Source: Chryseobacterium joostei
GTDB lineage: Bacteria > Bacteroidota > Bacteroidia > Flavobacteriales > Weeksellaceae
Assembly: GCF_003815775.1 (NCBI RefSeq)
Contig: NZ_CP033926.1
Coordinates: 3,968,001 to 4,032,000 of the forward strand
Length of the DNA stretch: 64,000 nt
Reading direction: 5' to 3'
The position numbers and the translations under genes were made by a program. Position 1 is the stretch's first letter, and each line of letters starts with the position of its first letter. This document shows positions 56,777 through 64,000 of this stretch, piece by piece. A model generated the notes under the pieces. The model ran no database searches. It saw nothing but the letters and a program-made list of their open reading frames with translations, and was not told the DNA's origin.

Positions 56777-57985
56777 TTAATTTTTTGTAATATGCTCTTT
56801 GCTGATCTTTGAAAAGAACCATGAAATAGCAAATCCAAATAGGGAAGCAGTAAGCGCTACGATTAAATAATTTTTGCCTACTATTTTTACCGGGAAAGGC
56901 AATACTTCATTTGCTCTGAAGAATTCTGTGTAGAGTTGGAAATAGCATAAGGCCGTTCCAAGCATCAATCCGGTAATTACTCCGGAAACAACAATAAGAA
57001 TTCCGGTATAGAAATAGGTCATTCTCAGATGACTTAAAGGGAAACCTAATGAAATAAGTGATTTTGCCTGTTCTTTTTTATCAAGCTGTAAAATAATGAT
57101 GGCTCCTGCAAGATTAAATGTGGTGATGAATATTACCAGTGCAAAGATCAGGTAGATAAACATCTTTTCAGTATTAATCATTTTCCAGAAAGCGGCATTC
57201 TCTTCTTCCTTTGTTTTTATTTCAATACTTTTTCCAAAAGAAGAAAGCAGACTTTGCTTTACTGCATCTGCGTTTTCCGGATTTTTTAACTTAATAACAA
57301 TTTGATATGCTGATTTTTTTGGAAGGCTTAATAATTCTTCGGTAAGTTCAATAGGAGAGATGATATAATTGTCCAGTTGATCTTTTCCAGGGAAAACACC
57401 TGTTACCAGAATATCTCTTTTATTGTAAATATCCTCTTCCTTGTTGATAATTCCGGTTCCGGCTTTCGGCATAAATACCGTCGCATAATGATTGGTAGAA
57501 TCAACAGGAATTGATAATCTGTTATCCAGACTATTTTCCATCAAGACTTCATTAGAATACTTGAAGCTTGGGTAAGTTCCATAGAATACATCTTTATTGA
57601 TGGGGTTTACCTTGGTATAAGCAGAATCTACACCTCTTAAATAGGCAATATCCCCTTTCCCGTTAAAATTGATGTATACCTTTTCTTCAATAATACGGGA
57701 ATAGTTAAGGATTTCTTTATTATTATTGCTTAAAACCTTACTAACCTGATCAAAGTTTTTAATGGTTTTTCCTGATGAGCTTTTTAAGGTTAGATCTGCA
57801 TGAAGATTAGAAATAAGGTCTTTATTCAAATCTTCAAGACCTGAGAAAACGGAAATAATCACGAACATTGCAGCCACAGCAACCGTCATGGCACCTACTG
57901 CCAGCCACGTAATGAACGTAACAGCGGTACTGCCTTTTTTTGCCAAAAGGTATCTGGATGCTATGTAAAATGCAATATTCTTCAA
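56777..57985 (-). CDS. LolC/LolE-type ABC transporter permease
   Basis: The 402-residue protein has an N-terminal helix (AVTFITWLAVGAMTVAVAAMFVIISVFSGLE), a large periplasmic MacB-type domain (about residues 50-250) and three helices at the C-terminus (FIYLIFALVIFITTFNLAGAIIILQLDKKEQ, MTYFYTGILIVVSGVITG, NYLIVALTASLFGFAISWFF). This matches the FtsX/LolC-LolE permease family, which releases lipoproteins from the inner membrane with the LolD ATPase; the ATPase gene is not adjacent. It follows rbfA by 3 bp. Confidence 0.88.
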   Translation of the reverse strand: MKNIAFYIASRYLLAKKGSTAVTFITWLAVGAMTVAVAAMFVIISVFSGLEDLNKDLISNLHADLTLKSSSGKTIKNFDQVSKVLSNNNKEILNYSRIIEEKVYINFNGKGDIAYLRGVDSAYTKVNPINKDVFYGTYPSFKYSNEVLMENSLDNRLSIPVDSTNHYATVFMPKAGTGIINKEEDIYNKRDILVTGVFPGKDQLDNYIISPIELTEELLSLPKKSAYQIVIKLKNPENADAVKQSLLSSFGKSIEIKTKEEENAAFWKMINTEKMFIYLIFALVIFITTFNLAGAIIILQLDKKEQAKSLISLGFPLSHLRMTYFYTGILIVVSGVITGLMLGTALCYFQLYTEFFRANEVLPFPVKIVGKNYLIVALTASLFGFAISWFFSKISKEHITKN

Positions 57986-57988
57986 GAT

Positions 57989-58348
57989 CTACAAAACAGG
58001 ATTGTCACCTTCGCCTCTTAATTCTCTTTCTAATTTTTCAACATCATCAAGAGCAGTGTCAAGATAAAAGTTAAGTTGTGGTATAATACGTACCTGTTTT
58101 GCCATTTTCTGACCAATGAAATTTCTATATTGAGGCTTGTTTTCCTCTATTTCTTTCATTACAGCAGAACGGAATTCCTGTGGGAAAATGCTTAAATAAA
58201 TTTTAGCAATACCCAAATCTGCCGTTACCTTTACATCTGAAACGGATACTAATATACTTTGCTTACTCTCTGAAGCCTGTTTACGGAAAAGCTCTGCGAA
58301 GTCTTCCTGAATAATTTGTGCTACTTTTCTTTGTCTGTTACTTTCCAT
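57989..58348 (-). CDS. rbfA: Ribosome-binding factor A
   Basis: RbfA is a KH-like factor that binds the 30S subunit during maturation of the 16S 5' end. The 119 residues are full length and show RQRKVAQIIQEDFAELF, VSVSDVKVTADLGIAKIYLS and the C-terminal VRIIPQLNFYLDTALDDVEKLERE. A -7 box lies 9 bp upstream of the ATG. Confidence 0.96.
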   Translation of the reverse strand: MESNRQRKVAQIIQEDFAELFRKQASESKQSILVSVSDVKVTADLGIAKIYLSIFPQEFRSAVMKEIEENKPQYRNFIGQKMAKQVRIIPQLNFYLDTALDDVEKLERELRGEGDNPVL

Positions 58349-58356
58349 AATTTATG

Positions 58357-58364
58357 CAAATTTA
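58357..58364 (-). promoter_or_regulatory. Putative -7 box for rbfA
   Basis: TAAATTTG on the minus strand, 9 bp before the rbfA ATG, so the leader would be very short. A plus-strand match TACTTTTG (58366-58373) lies beside it and could serve mce. Confidence 0.5.
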
Positions 58365-58441
58365 GTACTTTTGTTTGAATTGATACTTTGAAATTCAGCC
58401 GGAGTATCAAATTTACGATTTAATTATATTTATTACTATTT

Positions 58442-58840
58442 ATGAAGCTAGAACATATTGGTATTGCCGTAAAGTCTTTGGGGATCTCTGATGAGCTTTT
58501 TACCAAATTATTAGGAAAAGAATCCTACAAAAAAGAAACTGTTGAAAGAGAGGGCGTGGTAACGTCTTTTTACGAAACAGGAGAAAGTAAAATTGAATTA
58601 TTGGAAGCCAGTAATCCCGAAAGCCCCATCTCAAAATTCATCGAAAAAAAGGGTGAAGGTATCCATCATTTAGCTTTTGGAGTAAAAAATATTGTAGAAG
58701 AAGTAAAAAGATTAAAAAAAGAAGGATTTCAGTTTATCTCTGAAGAGCCTAAAGAAGGTGCTGATAACAAATTAGTTGTATTCCTACATCCGAAGTCTAC
58801 AAACGGTGTGTTGGTAGAACTTTGCCAAGAAAAGCAATAA
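58442..58840 (+). CDS. mce: Methylmalonyl-CoA epimerase
   Basis: The enzyme interconverts (S)- and (R)-methylmalonyl-CoA in propionate metabolism. The 132-residue VOC protein has its metal ligands in MKLEHIGIAV (His5), GIHHLAFGV (His) and GVLVELCQE (Glu). ESKIELLEASNPESPISKF is typical. It is a single gene just upstream of the tRNA gene. Confidence 0.95.
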   Translation: MKLEHIGIAVKSLGISDELFTKLLGKESYKKETVEREGVVTSFYETGESKIELLEASNPESPISKFIEKKGEGIHHLAFGVKNIVEEVKRLKKEGFQFISEEPKEGADNKLVVFLHPKSTNGVLVELCQEKQ

Positions 58841-58867
58841 AAAATTTTGTAGTGAAATAATTTTTAC

Positions 58868-58875
58868 TATTTTTG
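58868..58875 (+). promoter_or_regulatory. Putative promoter for the tRNA gene
   Basis: TATTTTTG (TAnnTTTG) with a TTG 18 bp upstream (58847-58849) matches the -33/-7 layout and lies 27 bp before the tRNA. Confidence 0.55.
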
Positions 58876-58902
58876 CAAACACAAAATTTAACCAAGTTTT
58901 GA

Positions 58903-58976
58903 GGTCCTATAGCTCAGTTGGTTAGAGCACCTGACTCATAATCAGGTGGTCCCTGGTTCGAGCCCAGGTGGGACCA
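58903..58976 (+). tRNA. tRNA with CAU anticodon (Ile2 or elongator Met)
   Basis: The 74-nt sequence folds into a standard cloverleaf: acceptor arms GGTCCTA and TGGGACC, D arm, anticodon stem CCTGA with TCAGG around the loop containing CAT, TTCGAGC T-loop and discriminator A. CCA is not encoded. C4-G69 and C5-G68 are present; these are known positive determinants for TilS lysidine modification of tRNA-Ile2 in E. coli, whereas elongator tRNA-Met has different pairs. This hints at tRNA-Ile(CAU), but the assignment is not certain. Confidence 0.93.
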
Positions 58977-58985
58977 CATAAAATC

Positions 58986-59017
58986 AACCACTTACAGTAA
59001 TGTGAGTGGTTTTTTAT
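58986..59017 (+). terminator. Terminator after the tRNA; inverted twin of the hairpin at 62087
   Basis: A stem of 11 bp (58986-58996 with 59001-59011) with a GTAA loop is followed by six Ts. Its 26-bp core is, in reverse complement, identical at 24 of 26 positions to the hairpin at 62087-62112. Confidence 0.85.
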
Positions 59018-59046
59018 TATATATAAAATATAAAATTCCCTTGCAG

Positions 59047-59811
59047 CTAAATTAAACCTCTTTGAAAACAGATTTTCATAAGTTCTGAAGTGTTCTTTGA
59101 TTGCATTTTTTCCAGGATGTTTTTTCTATGAGTACGGACGGTGTAAAAGGAAATGTTTAATATTTTTGAAATTTCTGATGCAGAAAGACCTTTTGTAATG
59201 AAGTTTAAAATTTCTAACTCTCTCTTTGTAAGAGTTTCCTGTTCTTTCTCTTTCGATTCTTTGCTATAGTGCATTTGATGAAAATCACTACGGTTACCAA
59301 TTCCGGAAACTAATACAGTGTAAGGATTTTCCTTTACAAGATGCTGGATATTAGTGTGTATATTAACTGCTTGCAATAGCTTTCCTTCTTTACTTTTTAA
59401 TGTATGTATTGATTGATGATGAAACATTTCGTAATGCTCTGTTTCTATTTTCATCCGAAAGCAATAGCTGCTTTTCAATTGAGTTTGGTGTTCCCATCCA
59501 ATTTCCTGCATTTTTTCAATGGTCATTTTTTCAGCTTCCATTACAAACTCAATATCATCGGGGTGAATAAGATCTATAACTTCCTTTAAATGCTTGGGGT
59601 ACTTTTTCAAGCCATGCATGGTCAAAATACTTTCATGATGATTGGTTAGTGTACTGTCTGCAATATTTAAAACATAATAATAAAAATTTCCAATACAGAA
59701 CATTTCAGCAATCAGTCGTTTTATAGGGGGAGCTTTCAGAGATTGCTTCTCATTATGCATAGCATTAGGATATTGATCCCATACTTGCTGGAGCGGATGT
59801 TGATTATTCAT
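59047..59811 (-). CDS. LuxR-family regulator with PAS-like sensor
   Basis: The 254-residue protein has a PAS-like N-terminal part (FYYYVLNIADSTLTNHHESIL, DLIHPDDIEFVMEAEK, YCFRMKIETEHYEMFHH) and a C-terminal LuxR/NarL helix-turn-helix (LTKRELEILNFITKGLSASEISKILNISFYTVRTHRKNILEKM). No receiver domain is present, so it is not a classical two-component regulator. It is divergent from the cell-wall-targeting protein and a 20-bp palindrome lies between them. Confidence 0.9.
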   Translation of the reverse strand: MNNQHPLQQVWDQYPNAMHNEKQSLKAPPIKRLIAEMFCIGNFYYYVLNIADSTLTNHHESILTMHGLKKYPKHLKEVIDLIHPDDIEFVMEAEKMTIEKMQEIGWEHQTQLKSSYCFRMKIETEHYEMFHHQSIHTLKSKEGKLLQAVNIHTNIQHLVKENPYTVLVSGIGNRSDFHQMHYSKESKEKEQETLTKRELEILNFITKGLSASEISKILNISFYTVRTHRKNILEKMQSKNTSELMKICFQRGLI

Positions 59812-59857
59812 TTTCAGGTCATTTAGTTTTTTATAAAGATAGTTAAAGTATGTTAAA

Positions 59858-59877
59858 AATACAACAATTGTTGTATT
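59858..59877. promoter_or_regulatory. 20-bp perfect palindrome between regulator and cell-wall protein genes
   Basis: AATACAACAATTGTTGTATT is a perfect 20-bp palindrome without spacer, 46 bp from the regulator start and 114 bp from the other gene's start. It is well placed to be an operator for a dimeric regulator such as the adjacent LuxR-type protein. Confidence 0.7.
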
Positions 59878-59991
59878 GTGAAGAGCCTCTTATTTGTGGA
59901 ATTTTGAAATAAAATACGAAGTACTTGTATGAGGCCTTTTGCAATAATTCGAAAGGCAACTATCTAAAACTAAAACCAAAAACTCAAAATT

Positions 59992-62049
59992 ATGTCAACA
60001 AAAATTTCAAAAATTCCGAAGTTCGGCGATAATGGAAAACATGTAGCCGTGTTACAGCAAATTCTAACAAATTTAGGTTTTGGGAGTACTGTACAAGAAA
60101 TTGATGGTGGCTTTGGTCCCAAAACAAAGAATGCAATACTGGCATTTCAGAAATCAAATGGAATAGCAGCAACAGGTACAATTGATAGTACCACTCAACA
60201 TGCGCTTAATCTGGAACTGGATGAAGATCTCTATTCCTATAACCTTTCATTTTTAGAGGGAATCAATAGAGATAAACAAATGACTCCGCTAGAGGGACAA
60301 GAATATTTAAATGGAATGATTGCATTATGTACAAATTTAGAACAGGTGTCCCAAGCTAAAACCGAAGCTCACAAAGAAGCTCCGGTGAATGCAGAATGTG
60401 CCACTACCTGTTCTACTTTTCTGGAATATGCCTTTAGAAATGCAGGATTGGATTCAAAATCAATATTGTTTAACGACCATACAAAGTATTATCCTACTCA
60501 TAATGTTGAAATAATGTTGTATCGTTTGGGTTTTAAATATTATCTGAAAAAGGAATATAAAACACAGAAAGGAGCAGTAGGAGTCATGGCGAGAGGGAAA
60601 TTCTATGAAACCTTTGATCATACATTTCATATTTATGTAATCTTAGAAGAAGAAAACGAATTGTATGATAAAAAAATGGATAACGGAAAGTATGGGGTGG
60701 TTTATACAGAGGATGATGTGAAAGTAGCAACTCGCGGATTTTGGCTACCAGACGGTATTTTACCAGCACCTCGGAATCCTGTGGCTGTGCCTGCCGCCAT
60801 TACTGCGACTCAAGAACATGAAGAAGATATACTTGGTAATACAGAAGAACTCCCTGTTAAATTTAAAACCTTGGAGAATATTCCATCTTATGAATGGAGA
60901 GAATCCAATTTGATTTCGTTTACAAGCGGTATGAGAATAGATGCAGATGGTTCACCAAGAGCTTATCACAGAGACAGTTCTCTGGCATTAGATTATCTGG
61001 GAAATGCTGGACATTCCGGTAAATGGTGGGCACTGGCAACAGATAATAAACAAGAATCCGGAAATCCATTGATTCAGAAAAATACCGATCCGGCACCAGG
61101 GTATTATATATCAATGACTTCTCTTCAGGATAGAACGAAGAATTATAGCGACCCCAATAGGTATGTAAATTCAGAGACAATACCCTACATTGTTTTACCG
61201 GGTGGGTTTTCTGACGATTTTTCTCTGGGTGATATTGCATTGGTGATTAATAAAGATAACAACAAACAATGTTTTGCCATTTTTGCTGATCACGGTCCCA
61301 AAGGTAAATTAGGTGAGGGGTCTGTTTATCTTGCAAAACAATTGGGAATTAACGGCAGTGCCAAATCCGGAGGTAAAGATTCTAACGTTCAGTATATTTT
61401 GATTAAAAATTCAGGGAATGGAACCGTTTTAACCAATGAAGAAATCCAGCAAATAGGAGCTGAAAAACTTCATATGGATGGAATGAATAAAATTGCAGAC
61501 TATCGTTTTCCCACCAACAATAAAAAGGAAATTGCCCTTAGACTTGCAGAAACTATTGGACAAAGAAAGGCACTTGAGAGATTGTTTAATTTCAAAAATG
61601 CTCAAGGAAGTCATGCTAATTTTTGGGCTATTGTTGATTTTAATAAGCCAAGCTCAGAAGAGCGACTATTTATTTTTAATTTAATTGATGAAAGCTTTAA
61701 AAAATACTTAGTTGCTCATGGTAAAAACTCAGGAGATAAATATGCTAAAACCTTTTCAAACGTAAATGGGTCTAACTGTTCAAGCCTTGGTGTTTACAAA
61801 ACGGGGGAAACTTATATCGGGAAACATGGAAAATCATTACGGATAGATGGTTTGGAAAGCTCAAATTCTAATGTTCGGGAAAGAGCTATTGTTATTCATA
61901 GTGCAGATTATGTAGTTCCCAATTTTGAAAATACCGGACGTGCAGGACGTTCTGAGGGGTGTTTTGCTGTTCATCCATCTGTTTCCAATGAAGTGATTGA
62001 AAACCTGAAAGAAGGGTCCTACTTTTTAGCATGGTATCAGGGAGATTAG
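59992..62049 (+). CDS. Four-part cell-wall-targeting protein: PG-binding, Cys/His domain, GH75-like, L,D-transpeptidase-like
   Basis: The 685-residue protein has no signal peptide. Residues 10-70 are a peptidoglycan-binding domain (GDNGKHVAVLQQILTNLGFG, GFGPKTKNAILAFQKSNG). About 125-260 is a Cys/His region (Cys136, Cys140, His210, His213) that may be a papain-like NlpC/P60-type domain. About 300-490 matches GH75 chitosanase-type proteins (IDADGSPRAYH, PGYYISMTSLQDR, FADHGPKGKLGEGS with Asp433 and Glu442). About 530-685 is YkuD-like murein L,D-transpeptidase (VIHSADYV with His636; GRSEGCFAV with Cys657). It is divergent from a LuxR regulator and ends at a hairpin. Confidence 0.82.
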   Translation: MSTKISKIPKFGDNGKHVAVLQQILTNLGFGSTVQEIDGGFGPKTKNAILAFQKSNGIAATGTIDSTTQHALNLELDEDLYSYNLSFLEGINRDKQMTPLEGQEYLNGMIALCTNLEQVSQAKTEAHKEAPVNAECATTCSTFLEYAFRNAGLDSKSILFNDHTKYYPTHNVEIMLYRLGFKYYLKKEYKTQKGAVGVMARGKFYETFDHTFHIYVILEEENELYDKKMDNGKYGVVYTEDDVKVATRGFWLPDGILPAPRNPVAVPAAITATQEHEEDILGNTEELPVKFKTLENIPSYEWRESNLISFTSGMRIDADGSPRAYHRDSSLALDYLGNAGHSGKWWALATDNKQESGNPLIQKNTDPAPGYYISMTSLQDRTKNYSDPNRYVNSETIPYIVLPGGFSDDFSLGDIALVINKDNNKQCFAIFADHGPKGKLGEGSVYLAKQLGINGSAKSGGKDSNVQYILIKNSGNGTVLTNEEIQQIGAEKLHMDGMNKIADYRFPTNNKKEIALRLAETIGQRKALERLFNFKNAQGSHANFWAIVDFNKPSSEERLFIFNLIDESFKKYLVAHGKNSGDKYAKTFSNVNGSNCSSLGVYKTGETYIGKHGKSLRIDGLESSNSNVRERAIVIHSADYVVPNFENTGRAGRSEGCFAVHPSVSNEVIENLKEGSYFLAWYQGD

Positions 62050-62084
62050 AATAATATATGAGTTTAAAATACTTTAATAGACTA

Positions 62085-62118
62085 AAAACCACTCACATCT
62101 CTGTAAGTGGTTTTTTAT
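62085..62118 (+). terminator. Terminator, inverted twin of the tRNA terminator
   Basis: Stem arms AACCACT and AGTGGTT, extended inward by ACA/TGT with one mismatched pair, surround a 4-nt loop; six Ts follow. The core 62087-62112 is the reverse complement of 58986-59011 at 24 of 26 positions. Confidence 0.8.
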
Positions 62119-62341
62119 ATTTCTATGCCTGATCAGTATGGGCCATATCCAAATGTTTCTAGTTTTGATACATAGGATCAAAAAAGTATCATTAATAATA
62201 AATAGTTCGGTATTTCTCTTGTAAATTTTAATTTTTAAAGAAAATATCGCATTAAACAAGTGTTTAAAAAAAGTGTAAGAATTAATTAAAATACAGTTAA
62301 CAGCATTCTACAATAGATACCGTTGTTTTGCAGAAAAAATA

Positions 62342-64000
62342 ATGATGGAAAACAACAACCAGTTCAACAGAAGAAGGTTTCTCAAAAATTCACTATTGGC
62401 AGCAGGAGGAATCTTCATTGCTCCTTTAATTGAAAGCTGTAGTGATGATTTTACAGAGAACAGTAACATCCCGAATGATCTTAAAAATACAGGATTTGAA
62501 TCTGGTGTAGCAAGTTTTGATCCTACAGCAACGGGAGTGATTATCTGGACAAGATATTCTGTAGGTACCGATGCTGAAATTATCTGGGAAATAAGCAGAA
62601 ACAGTAACTTTTCTGAGGTAATAAGAAAAGGACAAGCCAATGCTTCATCAGTCAATGATTTTACGATAGCAGTGGATGTACAAAACATTCCATCCAACAC
62701 AAAATATTACTATAGATTCTATAACTATAAAACAAAGGAAAGCAGCGTAATAGGAGAAACCCTTACATTGCCTTCCAAAACAGATTCTGTAAACGAGGTG
62801 AAAATGGCTGTGGTATCATGTTCCAACTTTCCTGCAGGACTTTTCAATGTTTACGGGGCGATTGTTCAATCTGAAGCAGATGTAGTGGTACATCTTGGTG
62901 ATTATATTTATGAATATGCTCCGGGGCAGTACGGAACCAATCCTTACACCAACCAACTTGGCAGAGCACATAAACCAGCTAAGGAAATCCTTAACCTGAG
63001 TGATTACAGAGAAAGATACAGACAGTACAGGAGCGATAAAAATCTTCAGCTTCTTCACCAGAAAAAACCTTTCATCTGTGTATGGGATGATCATGAGTTT
63101 GCCAATGATACTTATAAATCCGGTGCAGAAAACCATCAGCCTAATGAAGGAGATTTTCAGGCAAGAAAAATGGCTGCATTTCAGGCGTATAGCGAATATA
63201 TTCCCCTGAAAACAGGAAAAGATCTAAGGATTTACAGAAGTTTTACCTTCGGAAATATTGTATCCCTTTACATGATGGATACGAGAGTAATTGCAAGAGA
63301 TAAACAAATGGAGTATTCAGATTATCTGGATAACGCGGGGAACTTTGATCAGATAAAGTTTAAAGCAGATTTTTTAAGTACAAACAGAAAACTGATAGGA
63401 AGCGAGCAGATGACATGGCTGGGATCTCAGATCAATTCTGATACTGCAAAATGGAAAGTTTTGGGACAACAAATTCTAATGACGAAAATGATGGTTCCTG
63501 CAGAGCTTCTGATGCTATTGAACCAAATTCTTGCAGAAATAAAACAATACGGAAGTGCACAACCCGCAACAATGCAGGCGCTTCAGACTACAATTACCCA
63601 ACTGATTGTTCTTAAAACAAGATACAAGCAGCAGGATCCAACACTTACTCTGCAGGAAATTGCAAGAATTACAACTACCTTACCTTATAATTTAGATGCG
63701 TGGGATGGATACTTTATGGAAAGAGAACAGCTATATTCAATTCTGGCAGGGAAAAAAGTGATAGTATTGGCTGGTGATACCCATAATGCATGGTTAGGAA
63801 AACTTACCAATGCTCAGGGTAATTTTATTGGAACCGAATTAGCATGCAGCTCCGTTTCCTCTCCCGGGCTTGAAGGATATCTTGGTATCACCTCCGATCC
63901 TACCAAGGCAATAGAATTGGCTCAGGCATTTTCATTGCTTATAGATGATTTAGATTATGCCAACCTTTACAAAAGAGGATATCTTCATGTAAAGTTTACC
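62342..64000 (+). CDS. PhoD-type alkaline phosphatase, Tat-exported lipoprotein; 3' end cut by window
   Basis: The frame is open from an ATG pair at 62342/62345 to the window edge (553 codons). The N-terminus is a twin-arginine signal (FNRRRFLKNSLLAAGG) ending in a possible lipobox (PLIESC). PhoD motifs follow: a PhoD N-terminal sandwich (DPTATGVIIWTRYS), then metal motifs HLGDYIYEYAPG, VWDDHEFAND and LAGDTHNAW. These enzymes hydrolyse phosphate mono- and diesters with Fe and Ca in the periplasm or on the surface. The ORF is not complete at its C-terminus. Confidence 0.92.
   Translation, partial: MMENNNQFNRRRFLKNSLLAAGGIFIAPLIESCSDDFTENSNIPNDLKNTGFESGVASFDPTATGVIIWTRYSVGTDAEIIWEISRNSNFSEVIRKGQANASSVNDFTIAVDVQNIPSNTKYYYRFYNYKTKESSVIGETLTLPSKTDSVNEVKMAVVSCSNFPAGLFNVYGAIVQSEADVVVHLGDYIYEYAPGQYGTNPYTNQLGRAHKPAKEILNLSDYRERYRQYRSDKNLQLLHQKKPFICVWDDHEFANDTYKSGAENHQPNEGDFQARKMAAFQAYSEYIPLKTGKDLRIYRSFTFGNIVSLYMMDTRVIARDKQMEYSDYLDNAGNFDQIKFKADFLSTNRKLIGSEQMTWLGSQINSDTAKWKVLGQQILMTKMMVPAELLMLLNQILAEIKQYGSAQPATMQALQTTITQLIVLKTRYKQQDPTLTLQEIARITTTLPYNLDAWDGYFMEREQLYSILAGKKVIVLAGDTHNAWLGKLTNAQGNFIGTELACSSVSSPGLEGYLGITSDPTKAIELAQAFSLLIDDLDYANLYKRGYLHVKFT

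Overview
The window looks like chromosome from a Chryseobacterium-type member of the Flavobacteriia (Bacteroidota). The evidence is low GC, many -7 boxes of the Bacteroidota form TAnnTTTG upstream of genes, near absence of Shine-Dalgarno sequences, a PorP/SprF-family protein, a secreted nuclease with a type IX C-terminal sorting domain, a NuoG without its molybdopterin-like half, and a small double-glycine leader peptide of the kind found in Chryseobacterium. There are no rRNA genes, transposases, prophage genes or CRISPR arrays. One tRNA gene is present.

Layout. 1-1.6 kb: LemA with two TPM-domain proteins (the last cut by the window edge). 1.7-22.9 kb: mostly housekeeping genes in short units: folA, a TRIC-type channel, coaD, ddl, a kinase-less PASTA protein with an RluD-type pseudouridine synthase, a PorP/SprF protein, hemW, murI, a divergent nitroreductase/HxlR pair, rsmD, DUF3822, an Smr protein, a phosphodiesterase, a serine hydrolase, a SixA-type phosphatase, ruvX-def, DUF5606, mazG and several lipoproteins or secreted proteins. 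23-29 kb: a phosphoesterase/outer-membrane-barrel fusion divergent from an HD-Pycsar-effector protein and a bestrophin-like channel. 29.4-33 kb: a secreted protein of unknown role and a GAF-domain protein. 33.2-47.7 kb: a complete 14-gene complex I operon (nuoA to nuoN, minus strand) with an outer-membrane beta-barrel gene inserted between nuoF and nuoG. 48-58.9 kb: GNAT protein, YugP-type protease, YigZ, a bacteriocin-like peptide, ribD, DUF349, aroE, a type IX-secreted endonuclease, a LolC/E-type permease, rbfA and mce. 58.9-62.1 kb: a CAU-anticodon tRNA, a LuxR-type regulator and a four-part cell-wall-targeting protein without signal peptide, bracketed by two almost identical hairpins in inverted orientation. 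62.3 kb to the end: a Tat-exported PhoD-type phosphatase, cut by the edge.

The most unexpected pattern is a class of degenerate tandem repeats with a strict 7-bp period. They sit in at least fifteen places, almost all between genes, and the unit differs from site to site, although two word families (TTAGAY-like and GCTATTG-like) recur at unlinked sites. In the nuo operon every spacer longer than 40 bp carries such an array and every short spacer lacks one. Several arrays occur as inverted pairs that could fold into long hairpins. Other points of note are the symmetric operator of the nitroreductase/HxlR pair, the six-cysteine bacteriocin-like peptide with its own terminator, and the cell-wall-targeting protein beside the tRNA.
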